Of a DNA stretch of 12,485 nt, positions 1 through 6,484 are shown in pieces; position 1 is the first letter of the stretch, and every line of letters begins with the position of its first letter. The stretch spans positions 1 to 12,485 of the forward strand of contig JANQKX010000524.1 in the NCBI GenBank assembly GCA_028280915.1, read 5' to 3'. The notes beneath the pieces were generated by a model. The model did not search any database. It saw nothing but the letters and a program-made list of their open reading frames with translations, and was not told the origin of the DNA. Source of the DNA: Kiloniellaceae bacterium. GTDB taxonomy: Bacteria > Pseudomonadota > Alphaproteobacteria > Kiloniellales > Kiloniellaceae. The position numbers and the translations under genes were made by a program.

Positions 1-221
1 TCACCGTGGGAGAAATCCTCGAGCCGCTAAGGGGTGGGCATCCCAACGGCGGCGAAAAGGCCGAAGCCGTTTCGGCCAACCTGACCCTTGAAGAGGCCAT
101 GCCCCTGATGGCCGAGCGGCCCGGCGGCCTGCCGGTGGTGGACGGCGACGGCAAATGCCTGGGGCAGGTCACGCCCCAGGGCATCGTGCGGGCCTTGGCC
201 CAGGCCTCGCGGGGCGACTGA
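1..221 (+). CDS. proV: Quaternary-amine (glycine betaine/proline-type) ABC transporter ATPase, C-terminal CBS end only
   Basis: Partial gene; the reading frame enters at base 3 and stops at TGA 219-221. About 72 residues are visible. They contain the second half of a CBS domain: a 'LTLEEAMPLM' helix, then the 'GLPVVDGDGKCLGQVTP' strand-turn-strand and a closing helix. C-terminal CBS pairs are typical of ProV/OpuA ATPases, where they sense ionic strength or nucleotides. The stop overlaps the start of the permease gene (TGATG), so the two are almost certainly translationally coupled parts of one importer. The nucleotide-binding domain lies outside the window, so the ProV assignment rests on the CBS fragment plus the ProW neighbour. 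Substrate (betaine, proline, choline or TMAO) cannot be told. Confidence 0.8.
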   Translation, partial: TVGEILEPLRGGHPNGGEKAEAVSANLTLEEAMPLMAERPGGLPVVDGDGKCLGQVTPQGIVRALAQASRGD

Positions 222-2326
222 TGGCGGCCGGCGACGCCATCGGCACGGAGGTTCCGGCGGCACGGGGGCCGGACCCCGCCCTGGTGCAATGGATCGTGGT
301 GGGCGCTTTCGTGGTGGCCTGTTTTTGGCTGCGCAGCGACTGGCCCTGGCTGACCAAGTATCCCGCCAGCCTGGTGGTGCCCCTGGTCGACTGGGCCAAT
401 GTCTTCATGACCTGGTTCGTGGCCACCTTCCAAGCCATCTTCAAAGCGGTGACCTGGCTTTTGGAATGGCCCATGCTGGGTTTGCAGTCCCTGCTGCAGT
501 GGCTGCCTTGGCCGGCCACCATGGCGGCCTTTGTCTGCCTGGCCTATGCCGCGGCCGGGCGCGGCCTGGCCATTTTCACCCTGGCGACCCTGTTTTACAT
601 GCTGATCACCGGCCATTGGTCGGAGAGCATGAACACCCTGGCCTTGGTCGGCGTGTCCGTGCCCCTGGCGGTGGCCTTGGGCTTTACCTTGGGCGTGATG
701 GGCTATCGCTCCAAACGGGCCGAATCGATCATCCAGCCCCTGCTGGACCTGATGCAGACGGTGCCCACCTTCGCCTATCTGATCCCCATCTTGCTGCTGT
801 TCGGCTTCGGCCCCGTGGTGGGCCTGATCGCCAGCGCCATCTATGCCTGCCCGCCCATGGTACGCAACGTGATGCACGGCCTAAGGCGCATTCCCAGCGA
901 CATCCTGGAATCGGGCCAGATGAGCGGCACCAACCGGCGCCAGCGCTTCTGGTGGGTGGAGGTGCCCAGCGCCTTGCCCCAGATCATGGTGGGGGTCAAC
1001 CAAACCACCATGGCGGCGCTCAGCATGGTGATCATCGCCGCGATCATCGGCGGTTTCGACGATATCGGCTGGGAGGTGCTCAGCACCATGCGCAAGGCCC
1101 AGTTCGGCCAGAGTCTCCTGGCCGGCTCGGTCATCGCCCTGATCGCCATGGTCATGGACCGCATTTCCTGGGGTTTCACCCGGCGGGACCGCTTTTTGGA
1201 GGCCCACACCCTGCCGTTCTGGCAGCGCCACCGGATTTTGTTGGTGGCCTTGCTGAGCATGGCCATTCTCACCCTTTTGGCCCAGGTATTGCCGGGCCTG
1301 AAATCCTACCCCGACGCGCTGGTGCTCTACCCCGCCGAACCCTTGAACGCCGGCCTGACCTGGGTGGTGAAGAACTTCGGCGGGGTCTTGGAGTGGGTCA
1401 AGAACACCACCTTGTTCTTTTTCCTGCTGCCCATCCGCATCGGCTTCGAGAACGCCATCAGTCCGTTTTCCTGGGGCTTTACCCTGACCCCGGCCATGAT
1501 CGCCGGCTATGCCGTCGGCGTGGCGCTCTTGGCCCTCTGGGCCTTGTGGCGCTGGAACTGGCACGGCGCGGTGACCGTGATCCTTCTGGGCGGGCTGCTG
1601 TTTTTCGGCACCACCAACATTCCCTGGCCGGCCTTCATGGCGGTGGTGGGGCTGCTGGCATGGCAGACCGGCGGCCTGCGGGTCACGGTCTTTGCCATCG
1701 CGTCCTTGCTGTTCATCCTGGTCACGGGCGTGTGGCCCCAGGCCATGCTGTCCATCTATCTGTGCGGCGCCGCGGTGGCCATTTCCTTCGTGGTGGGTGG
1801 TTTGCTGGGGATCTGGGCCTCCCGCAGCACCGGGTTTTCGGCCTTCATCCGGCCGATCAACGACACCCTGCAGACCATGCCCCAGTTCGTTTATCTGATC
1901 CCCGTCTTGATGTTTTTCCAGGTGGGGGAGTTTTCCGCCCTCCTGGCCATCATCGCCTATGCCATCGTGCCCATGATCCGCTACACCGAGCATGGCCTGC
2001 GCAACATCCGCCCCGACATTATCGAGGCTTCCCAGTCCATGGGCTGCACCCGCGGGCAAATCCTGTTCCAGGTCCAACTGCCCCTGGCCCTGCCCGAAAT
2101 CATGCTGGGACTCAATCAGACCATCATGTACGGTTTGGCCATGCTGGTGATTGCCGCCCTGGTGGGTACCAGCGGCTTGGGCCAGCTGGTCTATATCGCC
2201 CTGGGCAAGGCGGATGTGGGCAAGGGGCTGGTGGCCGGGCTCTCCATGGCCCTGATCGCCATGGTGACCGACCGCATCATCCAGGCCTGGGCCAATCGCA
2301 AAAAAGCCGAGCTTGGCCTGGAATAG
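221..2326 (+). CDS. proW: Tandem-duplicated ProW-type ABC transporter permease (osmolyte/quaternary amine)
   Basis: Membrane permease of about 701 residues, roughly twice the length of a usual ProW (~350). The start is the ATG overlapping the upstream stop (TGATG); an upstream in-frame ATG at 155 would lie inside the CBS-domain gene and is disfavoured. The protein is a head-to-tail internal duplication. Copy 1 (about residues 20-325) holds 'LLDLMQTVPTFAYLIPILLLFGFG' at about 175-197 (cited only in part below) and an EAA-type coupling loop from E230 to about P249. Copy 2 (about 370-690) holds 'DTLQTMPQFVYLIPVLMFF' at 548-566 and an EAA loop from E602 to about P621. Both end in 'ALIAMVxDRI'. 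EAA loops contact the ATPase, so one chain could supply both transmembrane halves. Double-length permeases of this type occur in alphaproteobacterial betaine/TMAO-type importers (recalled family knowledge). No periplasmic binding protein gene follows. Substrate unknown. Confidence 0.9.
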   Translation: MAAGDAIGTEVPAARGPDPALVQWIVVGAFVVACFWLRSDWPWLTKYPASLVVPLVDWANVFMTWFVATFQAIFKAVTWLLEWPMLGLQSLLQWLPWPATMAAFVCLAYAAAGRGLAIFTLATLFYMLITGHWSESMNTLALVGVSVPLAVALGFTLGVMGYRSKRAESIIQPLLDLMQTVPTFAYLIPILLLFGFGPVVGLIASAIYACPPMVRNVMHGLRRIPSDILESGQMSGTNRRQRFWWVEVPSALPQIMVGVNQTTMAALSMVIIAAIIGGFDDIGWEVLSTMRKAQFGQSLLAGSVIALIAMVMDRISWGFTRRDRFLEAHTLPFWQRHRILLVALLSMAILTLLAQVLPGLKSYPDALVLYPAEPLNAGLTWVVKNFGGVLEWVKNTTLFFFLLPIRIGFENAISPFSWGFTLTPAMIAGYAVGVALLALWALWRWNWHGAVTVILLGGLLFFGTTNIPWPAFMAVVGLLAWQTGGLRVTVFAIASLLFILVTGVWPQAMLSIYLCGAAVAISFVVGGLLGIWASRSTGFSAFIRPINDTLQTMPQFVYLIPVLMFFQVGEFSALLAIIAYAIVPMIRYTEHGLRNIRPDIIEASQSMGCTRGQILFQVQLPLALPEIMLGLNQTIMYGLAMLVIAALVGTSGLGQLVYIALGKADVGKGLVAGLSMALIAMVTDRIIQAWANRKKAELGLE

Positions 2327-2435
2327 GTAAGGGCGTGCGGTCCGATGGGGTTATTGCCGTTGCGGCCCAAAATCCCTAAATGACTTTGAGACCTGAAACG
2401 CGAGCTGGAACCAGCGAGAGGCCGGGAGAGAACCC

Positions 2436-3293
2436 ATGTTCATTCAAACCGAAACCACCGCCGACCCGAACGTCCTGAAGTTTTTGCCGGGACGGGCGGT
2501 GCTGGATCGCGACCCCATGGCTTTCGCCTCGGCCCAAGCCGCCGCCATCTCGCCCCTGGCCCAGCGCTTGTTTGAAGTGGAAGGGATCGAAGGGGTGACC
2601 TTGGAGCGTGACGCCATCGCATTGCGCAAGGGCGCCGATCAGGATTGGACCCTGCTCAAGGCACCTCTCCTGGGCACCATCATGGAGCATTTTGTCTCCG
2701 GTCAGCCGGTCCTGGCGGGCGTGCCGCAGGAGGGGGACGGTAAGACCGTGCCGGCGCTGGAGGAAGAGAGCGCGCAAGCCCAGGAGTTGCGCGAGCTGAT
2801 CGACACCCGGATCCGCCCGGCGGCCCAGCAGGCCGGCGGCGACGTGGCCTTCCGCGGTTTCGCCGATGGCGTGGTGCTGCTGGAAATGCAAGGCGCCGCC
2901 TATTCCCTGAAAGACCGGATCGAGGGTATGCTGCGCCACTACGTGCCCGAGGTGACTCAGGTGCGCGACTATCTGGACAGCCTGGACAAGCCCGGCCTGG
3001 ACACCCCCACCGGCCGCCAGGTCCGCCGGGTGCTGGACGAGGAAATCAATCCCTCGGTCGCCGGTCACGGCGGCCATGTGTCCCTGGTGGATGTGCAGGA
3101 GGACCGGGTGTTTATCCGCTTGGAAGGGGGCTGCCAGGGCTGCGGCATGGCCGAGGTGACCTTGAAGCAAGGCATTGAAGTGGGCATCCGCCGCGCCGTG
3201 CCCGAGATCACCGCCGTGCTGGACGTGACCGACCACGCCGGCGGCACCAACCCCTACTATCAGCCCGGCCGCGACGGCGCGAGCCCCTACTAG
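2436..3293 (+). CDS. NifU-family Fe-S scaffold/carrier protein with two NifU-like domains, one degenerate
   Basis: 285 residues with a clear ribosome site, GGGAGAG at 2424-2430, before ATG. Residues 1-95 match the Nfu N-terminal domain ('DPNVLKFLPG', then 'SPLAQRLFEVEGIEGVTL', 'TIMEHF'). Residues ~115-175 form a first NifU-like domain ('IRPAAQQAGGDVAFRGFADGVVLLEMQGAAYSL'-type pattern, 127-158), but at the place where the cysteines should be it reads QGAAYS. Residues ~194-265 form a second NifU domain with the conserved 'INPSVAGHGGHVSLVDV' and 'GGCQGCGMAEVTL', so C233 and C236 give the CxxC that binds a bridging [4Fe-4S] in a dimer. Usual Nfu1-type proteins are ~185-200 residues with one NifU domain, so this is an expanded form. 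Likely role is delivery of Fe-S clusters in the cytoplasm. The tail is Tyr/Pro/Gly-rich. Confidence 0.88.
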   Translation: MFIQTETTADPNVLKFLPGRAVLDRDPMAFASAQAAAISPLAQRLFEVEGIEGVTLERDAIALRKGADQDWTLLKAPLLGTIMEHFVSGQPVLAGVPQEGDGKTVPALEEESAQAQELRELIDTRIRPAAQQAGGDVAFRGFADGVVLLEMQGAAYSLKDRIEGMLRHYVPEVTQVRDYLDSLDKPGLDTPTGRQVRRVLDEEINPSVAGHGGHVSLVDVQEDRVFIRLEGGCQGCGMAEVTLKQGIEVGIRRAVPEITAVLDVTDHAGGTNPYYQPGRDGASPY

Positions 3294-3310
3294 CGGGGGC
3301 GGCACCCCCG
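3294..3310 (+). other. GC hairpin covering the GTG start of the next gene
   Basis: C-GGGGG (3294-3299) pairs with CCCCC-G (3305-3310), leaving a five-base loop. It begins one base after the stop of the NifU-family gene and ends on the first base of the GTG codon at 3310. There is no U-tract after it, so it is not a canonical terminator. It could limit initiation of the small downstream gene, or mark the 3' end of the upstream message. Confidence 0.5.
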
Positions 3311-3576
3311 TGGCGCTTTATGGTTTTATCACCCGGACCCACGGGTGGGCCAAGGTCCTGACCGTGATCGGTCCGGCGGGGCCGGCCGCCATATGGCAAG
3401 GCCTTTCCGAAGGCGCCGACCTGATCCCCTTGAGCGGGCAGGGGGCGTGGCCCCGCTTTCAGGAAAAGCGAAACGGCGCCATCGACGCTTTTGCCGGGGA
3501 GCACGGCATCCAGATCCTGGACCGTCCTGCCTGGGCGGAAAAAAAGGCGGAAATCGCGGCTCTTTCGGCGGTTTAG
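3310..3576 (+). CDS. Small conserved-looking protein of unknown function (88 aa)
   Basis: Not recognised. 88 residues starting at GTG, 16 bases after the NifU-family stop, with no in-frame ATG. Third codon positions are G/C-rich as in neighbouring genes, which supports real coding. The sequence is soluble, with a beta-alpha start ('MALYGFITRTHGWAKVLTVIG'-like, residues 1-21), a Gly/Pro/Ala turn, a hydrophobic strand 'ADLIPLSG' (36-43) and an alpha segment 'GAIDAFAGEHGIQILDRPAW' (56-75). No cysteine, signal peptide or membrane segment. The close spacing suggests co-transcription with the NifU-family gene, but the start lies at the foot of a hairpin, so translation may depend on upstream ribosomes. 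It ends ten bases before the stop of the converging methyltransferase gene. Confidence 0.6.
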   Translation: MALYGFITRTHGWAKVLTVIGPAGPAAIWQGLSEGADLIPLSGQGAWPRFQEKRNGAIDAFAGEHGIQILDRPAWAEKKAEIAALSAV

Positions 3577-3586
3577 GCTCTGCTCC

Positions 3587-4234
3587 CTAACCTGCCGATT
3601 TGTGAAAAACGCAGATCCTGTGGCGCAGATCCTTATACTGCTCTGAGTAAGGATAGGTGCGGAATGTGGCGCTTTCATCCGTGAAGGCCCAGGCGCCGGC
3701 GCCTGTCAGGGCGGCGAATTTGGCGCCGAAACCGTCCTTTTCCTCGGCGATCTTCGAGATGGAAAAGATGATGGGCGCGCCCGGCTTGGCCAGGCGCAAC
3801 AGCCCGTCGAGGGATTCCGCCGGGGCATGGCCATGGGTCAGCACGCCGGCGGCGGTCACCGCGTCGAAGCTCTCGTCCGGCAGGTCGATTTTGGCACCCA
3901 GCAGCAGTTGCTGCAGTTCCCGGTAGCAGCCCTTGCGCCGGGCCGCGCCCAGCATGCCCTCGGAAGCATCGATCCCGATGATATGGCCATAGCCCAAATC
4001 GGCCAGGATCGCCCCCATGTTGCCCGTGCCGCAGCCGGCGTCCAGAATGCGCGCGCCCTTGTCCGGCACATAGCGCCCCACCAATCCGGCCATGATGGCG
4101 ATATAGGGATTGCCCGAGGCCCAGAGGTCCTGGTCATATGTCCGCGCCCAATCGTCATAAACCGCGTCCAGCTTCTCCCGCTCGCCGCCCGCCTGATAGA
4201 CGGCATCGAGCAAATCCTCCAGTTTCGCCGGCAT
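3587..4234 (-). CDS. Class I SAM-dependent methyltransferase
   Basis: 215 residues; ATG with a good upstream site (GAGGAAAG, read on the minus strand). The Rossmann SAM-binding core is clear: motif I 'ILDAGCGTGN' at 63-72, the acidic end of beta-2 in 'GIDAS' at 87-91, and the post-III/IV region 'LPDESFDAVTAAGVLTHGH' at 118-136. The N-terminal 'KLDAVYDDWARTYDQDL' (21-37) is typical of the Methyltransf_11/25 type and of METTL27 (WBSCR27)-like proteins. The acceptor substrate cannot be inferred. It stands alone on the minus strand, converging on the small gene to its left, with a ~260-base gap to its right holding its promoter. Its length fits a complete small-molecule methyltransferase. Confidence 0.85.
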   Translation of the reverse strand: MPAKLEDLLDAVYQAGGEREKLDAVYDDWARTYDQDLWASGNPYIAIMAGLVGRYVPDKGARILDAGCGTGNMGAILADLGYGHIIGIDASEGMLGAARRKGCYRELQQLLLGAKIDLPDESFDAVTAAGVLTHGHAPAESLDGLLRLAKPGAPIIFSISKIAEEKDGFGAKFAALTGAGAWAFTDESATFRTYPYSEQYKDLRHRICVFHKSAG

Positions 4235-4495
4235 GTGCTTTCCTCGCCAAGGCTTGAAAAAAGATTAGCCTAGTCCGTCGAGCGGGATAAAGGAAGAGGC
4301 GGGGTCTTGGCTGATTTTGAGCGATTGGTAGAGGAGGCGCCGGACAGGCAAGATGAGGCTGCGGCTCCCCCTCGTGCCGACGCCATGGCCCTCAGGTGCA
4401 AGGCTTGACCAGGGGCGACCGCCGCGTCACCCTGATGCCTTCACCGATGATCCGGTGCCTTTGCCGGATTGATGCTCCGTGGGGAGGGAAAGCTC
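4235..4495. other. Intergenic region between divergent methyltransferase and GFA-family genes
   Basis: 261 bases between divergent starts, so it must hold promoters for both, though no convincing -35/-10 pair was found by eye. No credible gene is seen. CAAGGCTTGA occurs twice (4248-4257 and 4399-4408). An inverted repeat ATCCGG/CCGGAT (4450-4455 and 4464-4469, loop of eight) lies 26 bases before the GFA-family ATG and would fold in its leader. Confidence 0.4.
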
Positions 4496-4915
4496 ATGAC
4501 GACCCGTAAAGGCGGCTGTTTGTGCGGCGCCGTGCGTTTTCAGGTGACGGGCGAGCCGATCATTTCCGGGGTGTGTTATTGCCGCCACTGCCAGGTGGTG
4601 GCCGGCGGGGCAGGGGCCTATGGCATGATGTTCCCGGCCGAGGCGGTCAAGATCACCCAGGGCGAGACCCGGGAATTCGTGATCAAGGCCGAGAGCGGCG
4701 CCGACGTGGTGCGAGAATTCTGCCCCCAATGCGGGGTGCATCTCCTGTCCCACAACAGCAACACCCCCCAGTTCCGGGCGGTGAAGGCCGGGGTGCTGGA
4801 CGATCCCAGCGAATTCCAATCCCAAGGCAGCATCTGGACCGCCTCCGCCCAGCCCTGGCACCGGATCGACCCGGATCTACCCCGGTGGGAGAAAAACCCG
4901 GAGGCGGCGCCTTAG
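4496..4915 (+). CDS. GFA-family zinc protein (glutathione-dependent formaldehyde-activating enzyme-like)
   Basis: 139 residues. The ATG at 4496 is chosen because GGGGAGGG lies just before it (4481-4488) and the protein then opens directly with the family's first strand; in-frame starts at 4469 and 4472 precede this site. The zinc-binding pattern is complete: 'GGCLCGAVRF' (C8, C10), 'CYCRHC' (C27, C29, C32) and 'FCPQCG' (C76, C79). These are the cysteines of the GFA fold, first described for S-hydroxymethylglutathione synthase, though most members have no proven reaction, so a formaldehyde role is not established here. The C-terminal 'SIWTASAQPWHRID' is also typical of the family. Soluble, cytoplasmic. 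Its stop overlaps the stop of the converging minus-strand gene. Confidence 0.88.
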   Translation: MTTRKGGCLCGAVRFQVTGEPIISGVCYCRHCQVVAGGAGAYGMMFPAEAVKITQGETREFVIKAESGADVVREFCPQCGVHLLSHNSNTPQFRAVKAGVLDDPSEFQSQGSIWTASAQPWHRIDPDLPRWEKNPEAAP

Positions 4916-5190
4916 TCCTCTAACGCCGCTTCGGCGGCGGCCAGGATCGCCTCCACCTCGGCGTTGCGGCAAATGAAGTGTTTGTGCATGCCCAGGGCCG
5001 CCAAGCCGGGCGCCAGTTCCTTGATCGTCTCCATGGCGGCGGCTTTGTCGGCCTCCGCGCCGTCCTGCAGCACATCCAGATTGCGCAAGACGGCGGCGAT
5101 GCTGCCCTTGCGCACCTTGACCCCGCGGAAGGTGGCGAAGCTGTCCTGGTCCGACAGCACGTCTTCGGGGCGGGTGGGTGATTGGGTCAT
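4912..5190 (-). CDS. Unknown small protein encoded downstream of mobB (92 aa)
   Basis: Not recognised. 92 residues starting at ATG with a strong AAGGAG site that sits immediately after the mobB stop (15-base gap), so the two genes form an operon. Contents: a hydrophilic N-terminus, a short basic beta-like stretch 'FATFRGVKVRKGSIAAVL' (18-35), then alpha-helical segments, 'MHKHFICRNAEVEAILAAAE' (68-87) and an acidic end. One cysteine (C74) and two histidines lie close together, but there is no full metal-binding motif. Its stop overlaps the GFA-family stop by three bases on the opposite strand. Association with mobB and the divergent tungsten-type operon makes a role in cofactor handling possible, but that is inference from position only. 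Confidence 0.7.
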   Translation of the reverse strand: MTQSPTRPEDVLSDQDSFATFRGVKVRKGSIAAVLRNLDVLQDGAEADKAAAMETIKELAPGLAALGMHKHFICRNAEVEAILAAAEAALED

Positions 5191-5205
5191 GAGAGAGGCT
5201 CCTTC

Positions 5206-5724
5206 TTAAGGTTGGCTTTCGTGACGCTGGGGAGTGCTCAAAAACCCCGCCACGTAGTCGGCGATGGCGGGGACGTCGTTCAGGTTCAGGCGGGGCACGG
5301 GCAGGCCGGGCAGGGGCACGTCGCTGGCCACCGCCATGATGTGCGGGTCCTCGTGGCAGAGCAAGGGCTTGCCGACGGCGGGGCGGTAGACCTCGATCTT
5401 GGGGTGGCCATAGCGCTTGAAGCCCTCCACCAGCAGCAGATCCACCGGGGTCATGCGGGCCGCCAGCTCGCTGACCCGGGGTTCCGGCGCGCCGCGGTTC
5501 TCGTGCAGCAGGGCCCAGCGTTGCGGGCTGGCGCACATCACCTCCGCCGCGCCCGCCGCGCGCAGGGCCCGGCTCAAGTCGCCGGGACGGTCCAACAGTA
5601 CGCTGTGATGGGTATGCTTGACGGTGGAGACGGACCAGCCCCGGGCGGTCAGGGCCGGGATCAGCTGGGTGACCAAGGTTGTCTTGCCGCTGCCGCTAAA
5701 TCCGGCGATCCCCATAATCTTCAC
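5206..5724 (-). CDS. mobB: MobB, molybdopterin-guanine dinucleotide biosynthesis adapter GTPase
   Basis: 172 residues, usual MobB length. The P-loop 'GFSGSGKTT' is at 8-16, followed by the family motifs 'KHTHH' (36-40), 'DRPGDLSRALRAAGA' (45-59), 'DLLLVEGFK' (95-103) and 'KIEVYR' (109-114). MobB binds GTP and works with MobA, which attaches GMP to molybdopterin to make the bis-MGD cofactor. The GTG at 5724 is preferred over the ATG three codons on, because family members usually begin 'MKIxGIxG' and an AAGG lies nine bases upstream on the minus strand. First gene of a minus-strand pair with the 92-residue protein, divergent from the aldehyde oxidoreductase operon. No mobA in the window. Confidence 0.93.
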   Translation of the reverse strand: MKIMGIAGFSGSGKTTLVTQLIPALTARGWSVSTVKHTHHSVLLDRPGDLSRALRAAGAAEVMCASPQRWALLHENRGAPEPRVSELAARMTPVDLLLVEGFKRYGHPKIEVYRPAVGKPLLCHEDPHIMAVASDVPLPGLPVPRLNLNDVPAIADYVAGFLSTPQRHESQP

Positions 5725-5934
5725 GTTCAGGCCTTGTCGTTGCTTTTAAATGTTTTTATGGCATCGAGAATTGACAAATATCCTCGACCTGGCAATGGCA
5801 CCTATCGTAGCATGACCCCCGACGTCAATAAGAACCCGTGCAGGAACGCCCGGGTTCCGTTCGCATGAGGTGCTTTTCAAGTGTCCGGGGACTTTGACCG
5901 GGCCTTGATCCGGCACCTTTAGGGAGGGAGATAC
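5725..5934. promoter_or_regulatory. Divergent control region between mobB and the aor operon, with inverted repeats
   Basis: 210 bases, AT-rich on the mobB side. It holds TTGACA at 5771-5776, which could be a -35 box for the aor operon, though no good -10 follows at 16-18 bases; TTGAC-AAAT-ATCCT here also partly resembles an FNR/ANR box (7 of 10 positions). Further on are GAACCCG/CGGGTTC (5832-5838 and 5851-5857), a competing GGAAC/GTTCC (5843-5847 and 5854-5858), and AGGTGC/GCACCT (5868-5873 and 5913-5918) enclosing three CCGG blocks. The last two groups would be in the aorA leader RNA. The aorA ribosome site AGGGAGGGAG is at 5921-5930. Regulation by Mo/W, oxygen or aldehydes is possible but unproven. 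Confidence 0.45.
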
Positions 5935-6405
5935 ATGCAAAAGTCCTTGTTGATTGATCCGGCCAAGTGCACCTCGTGCCTGCAGTGCGAGATGGCCTGC
6001 TCGTTCGAGCACGAAGGTGTCTTTAACCCGGCTAAATCCCGGATCAAGATCTTTGAATTCGAACACGGCGCCCGGGCCATTCCTTATACCTGCACCCAGT
6101 GCGCCGAGGCCTGGTGCATGCACGCCTGCCCGGTGGAGGCCATCACCAAGAACGCGACCACCGGCGCCATGGAGGTCAACGAGGCGGTCTGCGTGGGCTG
6201 CAAGGTCTGTACCATCGCCTGTCCTTTCGGCACCATCAACTACAACAAGGATACCGGCAAGGTCATCAAGTGCGACCTCTGCGGCGGCGATCCCCAATGC
6301 GCGGAAGCCTGTCCCACGGACGCGATCACCTATGTGGATTCCAGCTGGACCGGCTATGAGCGCATGCAGGAGTGGGCGGTCAAGACCCAGACCCACCAGG
6401 CATAG
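5935..6405 (+). CDS. aorA: AorA-like ferredoxin-type electron-transfer subunit with four [4Fe-4S] clusters
   Basis: 156 residues, ATG with a strong AGGGAGGGAG site four bases upstream. It has exactly 16 cysteines in four groups: C12/15/18/22, C53/56/61/65, C86/89/92/96 and C113/116/122/126, matching the DmsB/HycB-type four-cluster ferredoxin fold. No signal peptide, so it is cytoplasmic. Directly followed by the AOR catalytic gene, it matches AorA of Aromatoleum aromaticum, the small subunit that carries electrons between AorB and the FAD subunit and, in that enzyme, stacks into filaments (recalled knowledge). First gene of the operon. Alternative view: a generic hydrogenase/formate-dehydrogenase-type Fe-S subunit; the neighbours argue against that. 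Confidence 0.92.
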   Translation: MQKSLLIDPAKCTSCLQCEMACSFEHEGVFNPAKSRIKIFEFEHGARAIPYTCTQCAEAWCMHACPVEAITKNATTGAMEVNEAVCVGCKVCTIACPFGTINYNKDTGKVIKCDLCGGDPQCAEACPTDAITYVDSSWTGYERMQEWAVKTQTHQA

Positions 6406-6439
6406 GGCATCGCCCCATTCAAGCTGACCGAGAGTCAAC

Positions 6440-6455
6440 AAGGGCAAGCGCCCTT
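6440..6455 (+). other. Hairpin between aorA and aorB
   Basis: AAGGGC (6440-6445) pairs with GCCCTT (6450-6455) around the tetraloop AAGC. It lies in the 79-base gap between aorA and aorB, 15 bases before the aorB ribosome site AAGGAG (6471-6476). Followed by a short T run only (6454-6456), so terminator action is doubtful; an RNA processing or stability role fits the position better. Confidence 0.45.
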
Positions 6456-6484
6456 TGAGTTCCGCAGACTAAGGAGAATCCCAA

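Noticed and set aside
155..220. Upstream ATG for the ProW permease
   Set aside because: It would add 22 residues overlapping the CBS domain gene in another frame; the coupled TGATG start at 221 is far more likely.
289..2379. Long open frame (696 codons) on the + strand in another frame over the ProW gene
   Set aside because: Composition is rich in Arg, Gly, His and Pro with no domain pattern, while the overlapping frame is a clear membrane permease. It is a GC-rich shadow.
5796..5812. Possible sigma-54 promoter (TGGCAC ... GC) before aorA
   Set aside because: The GG and GC elements are separated by 11 bases instead of 10 and the TTGC block is missing.
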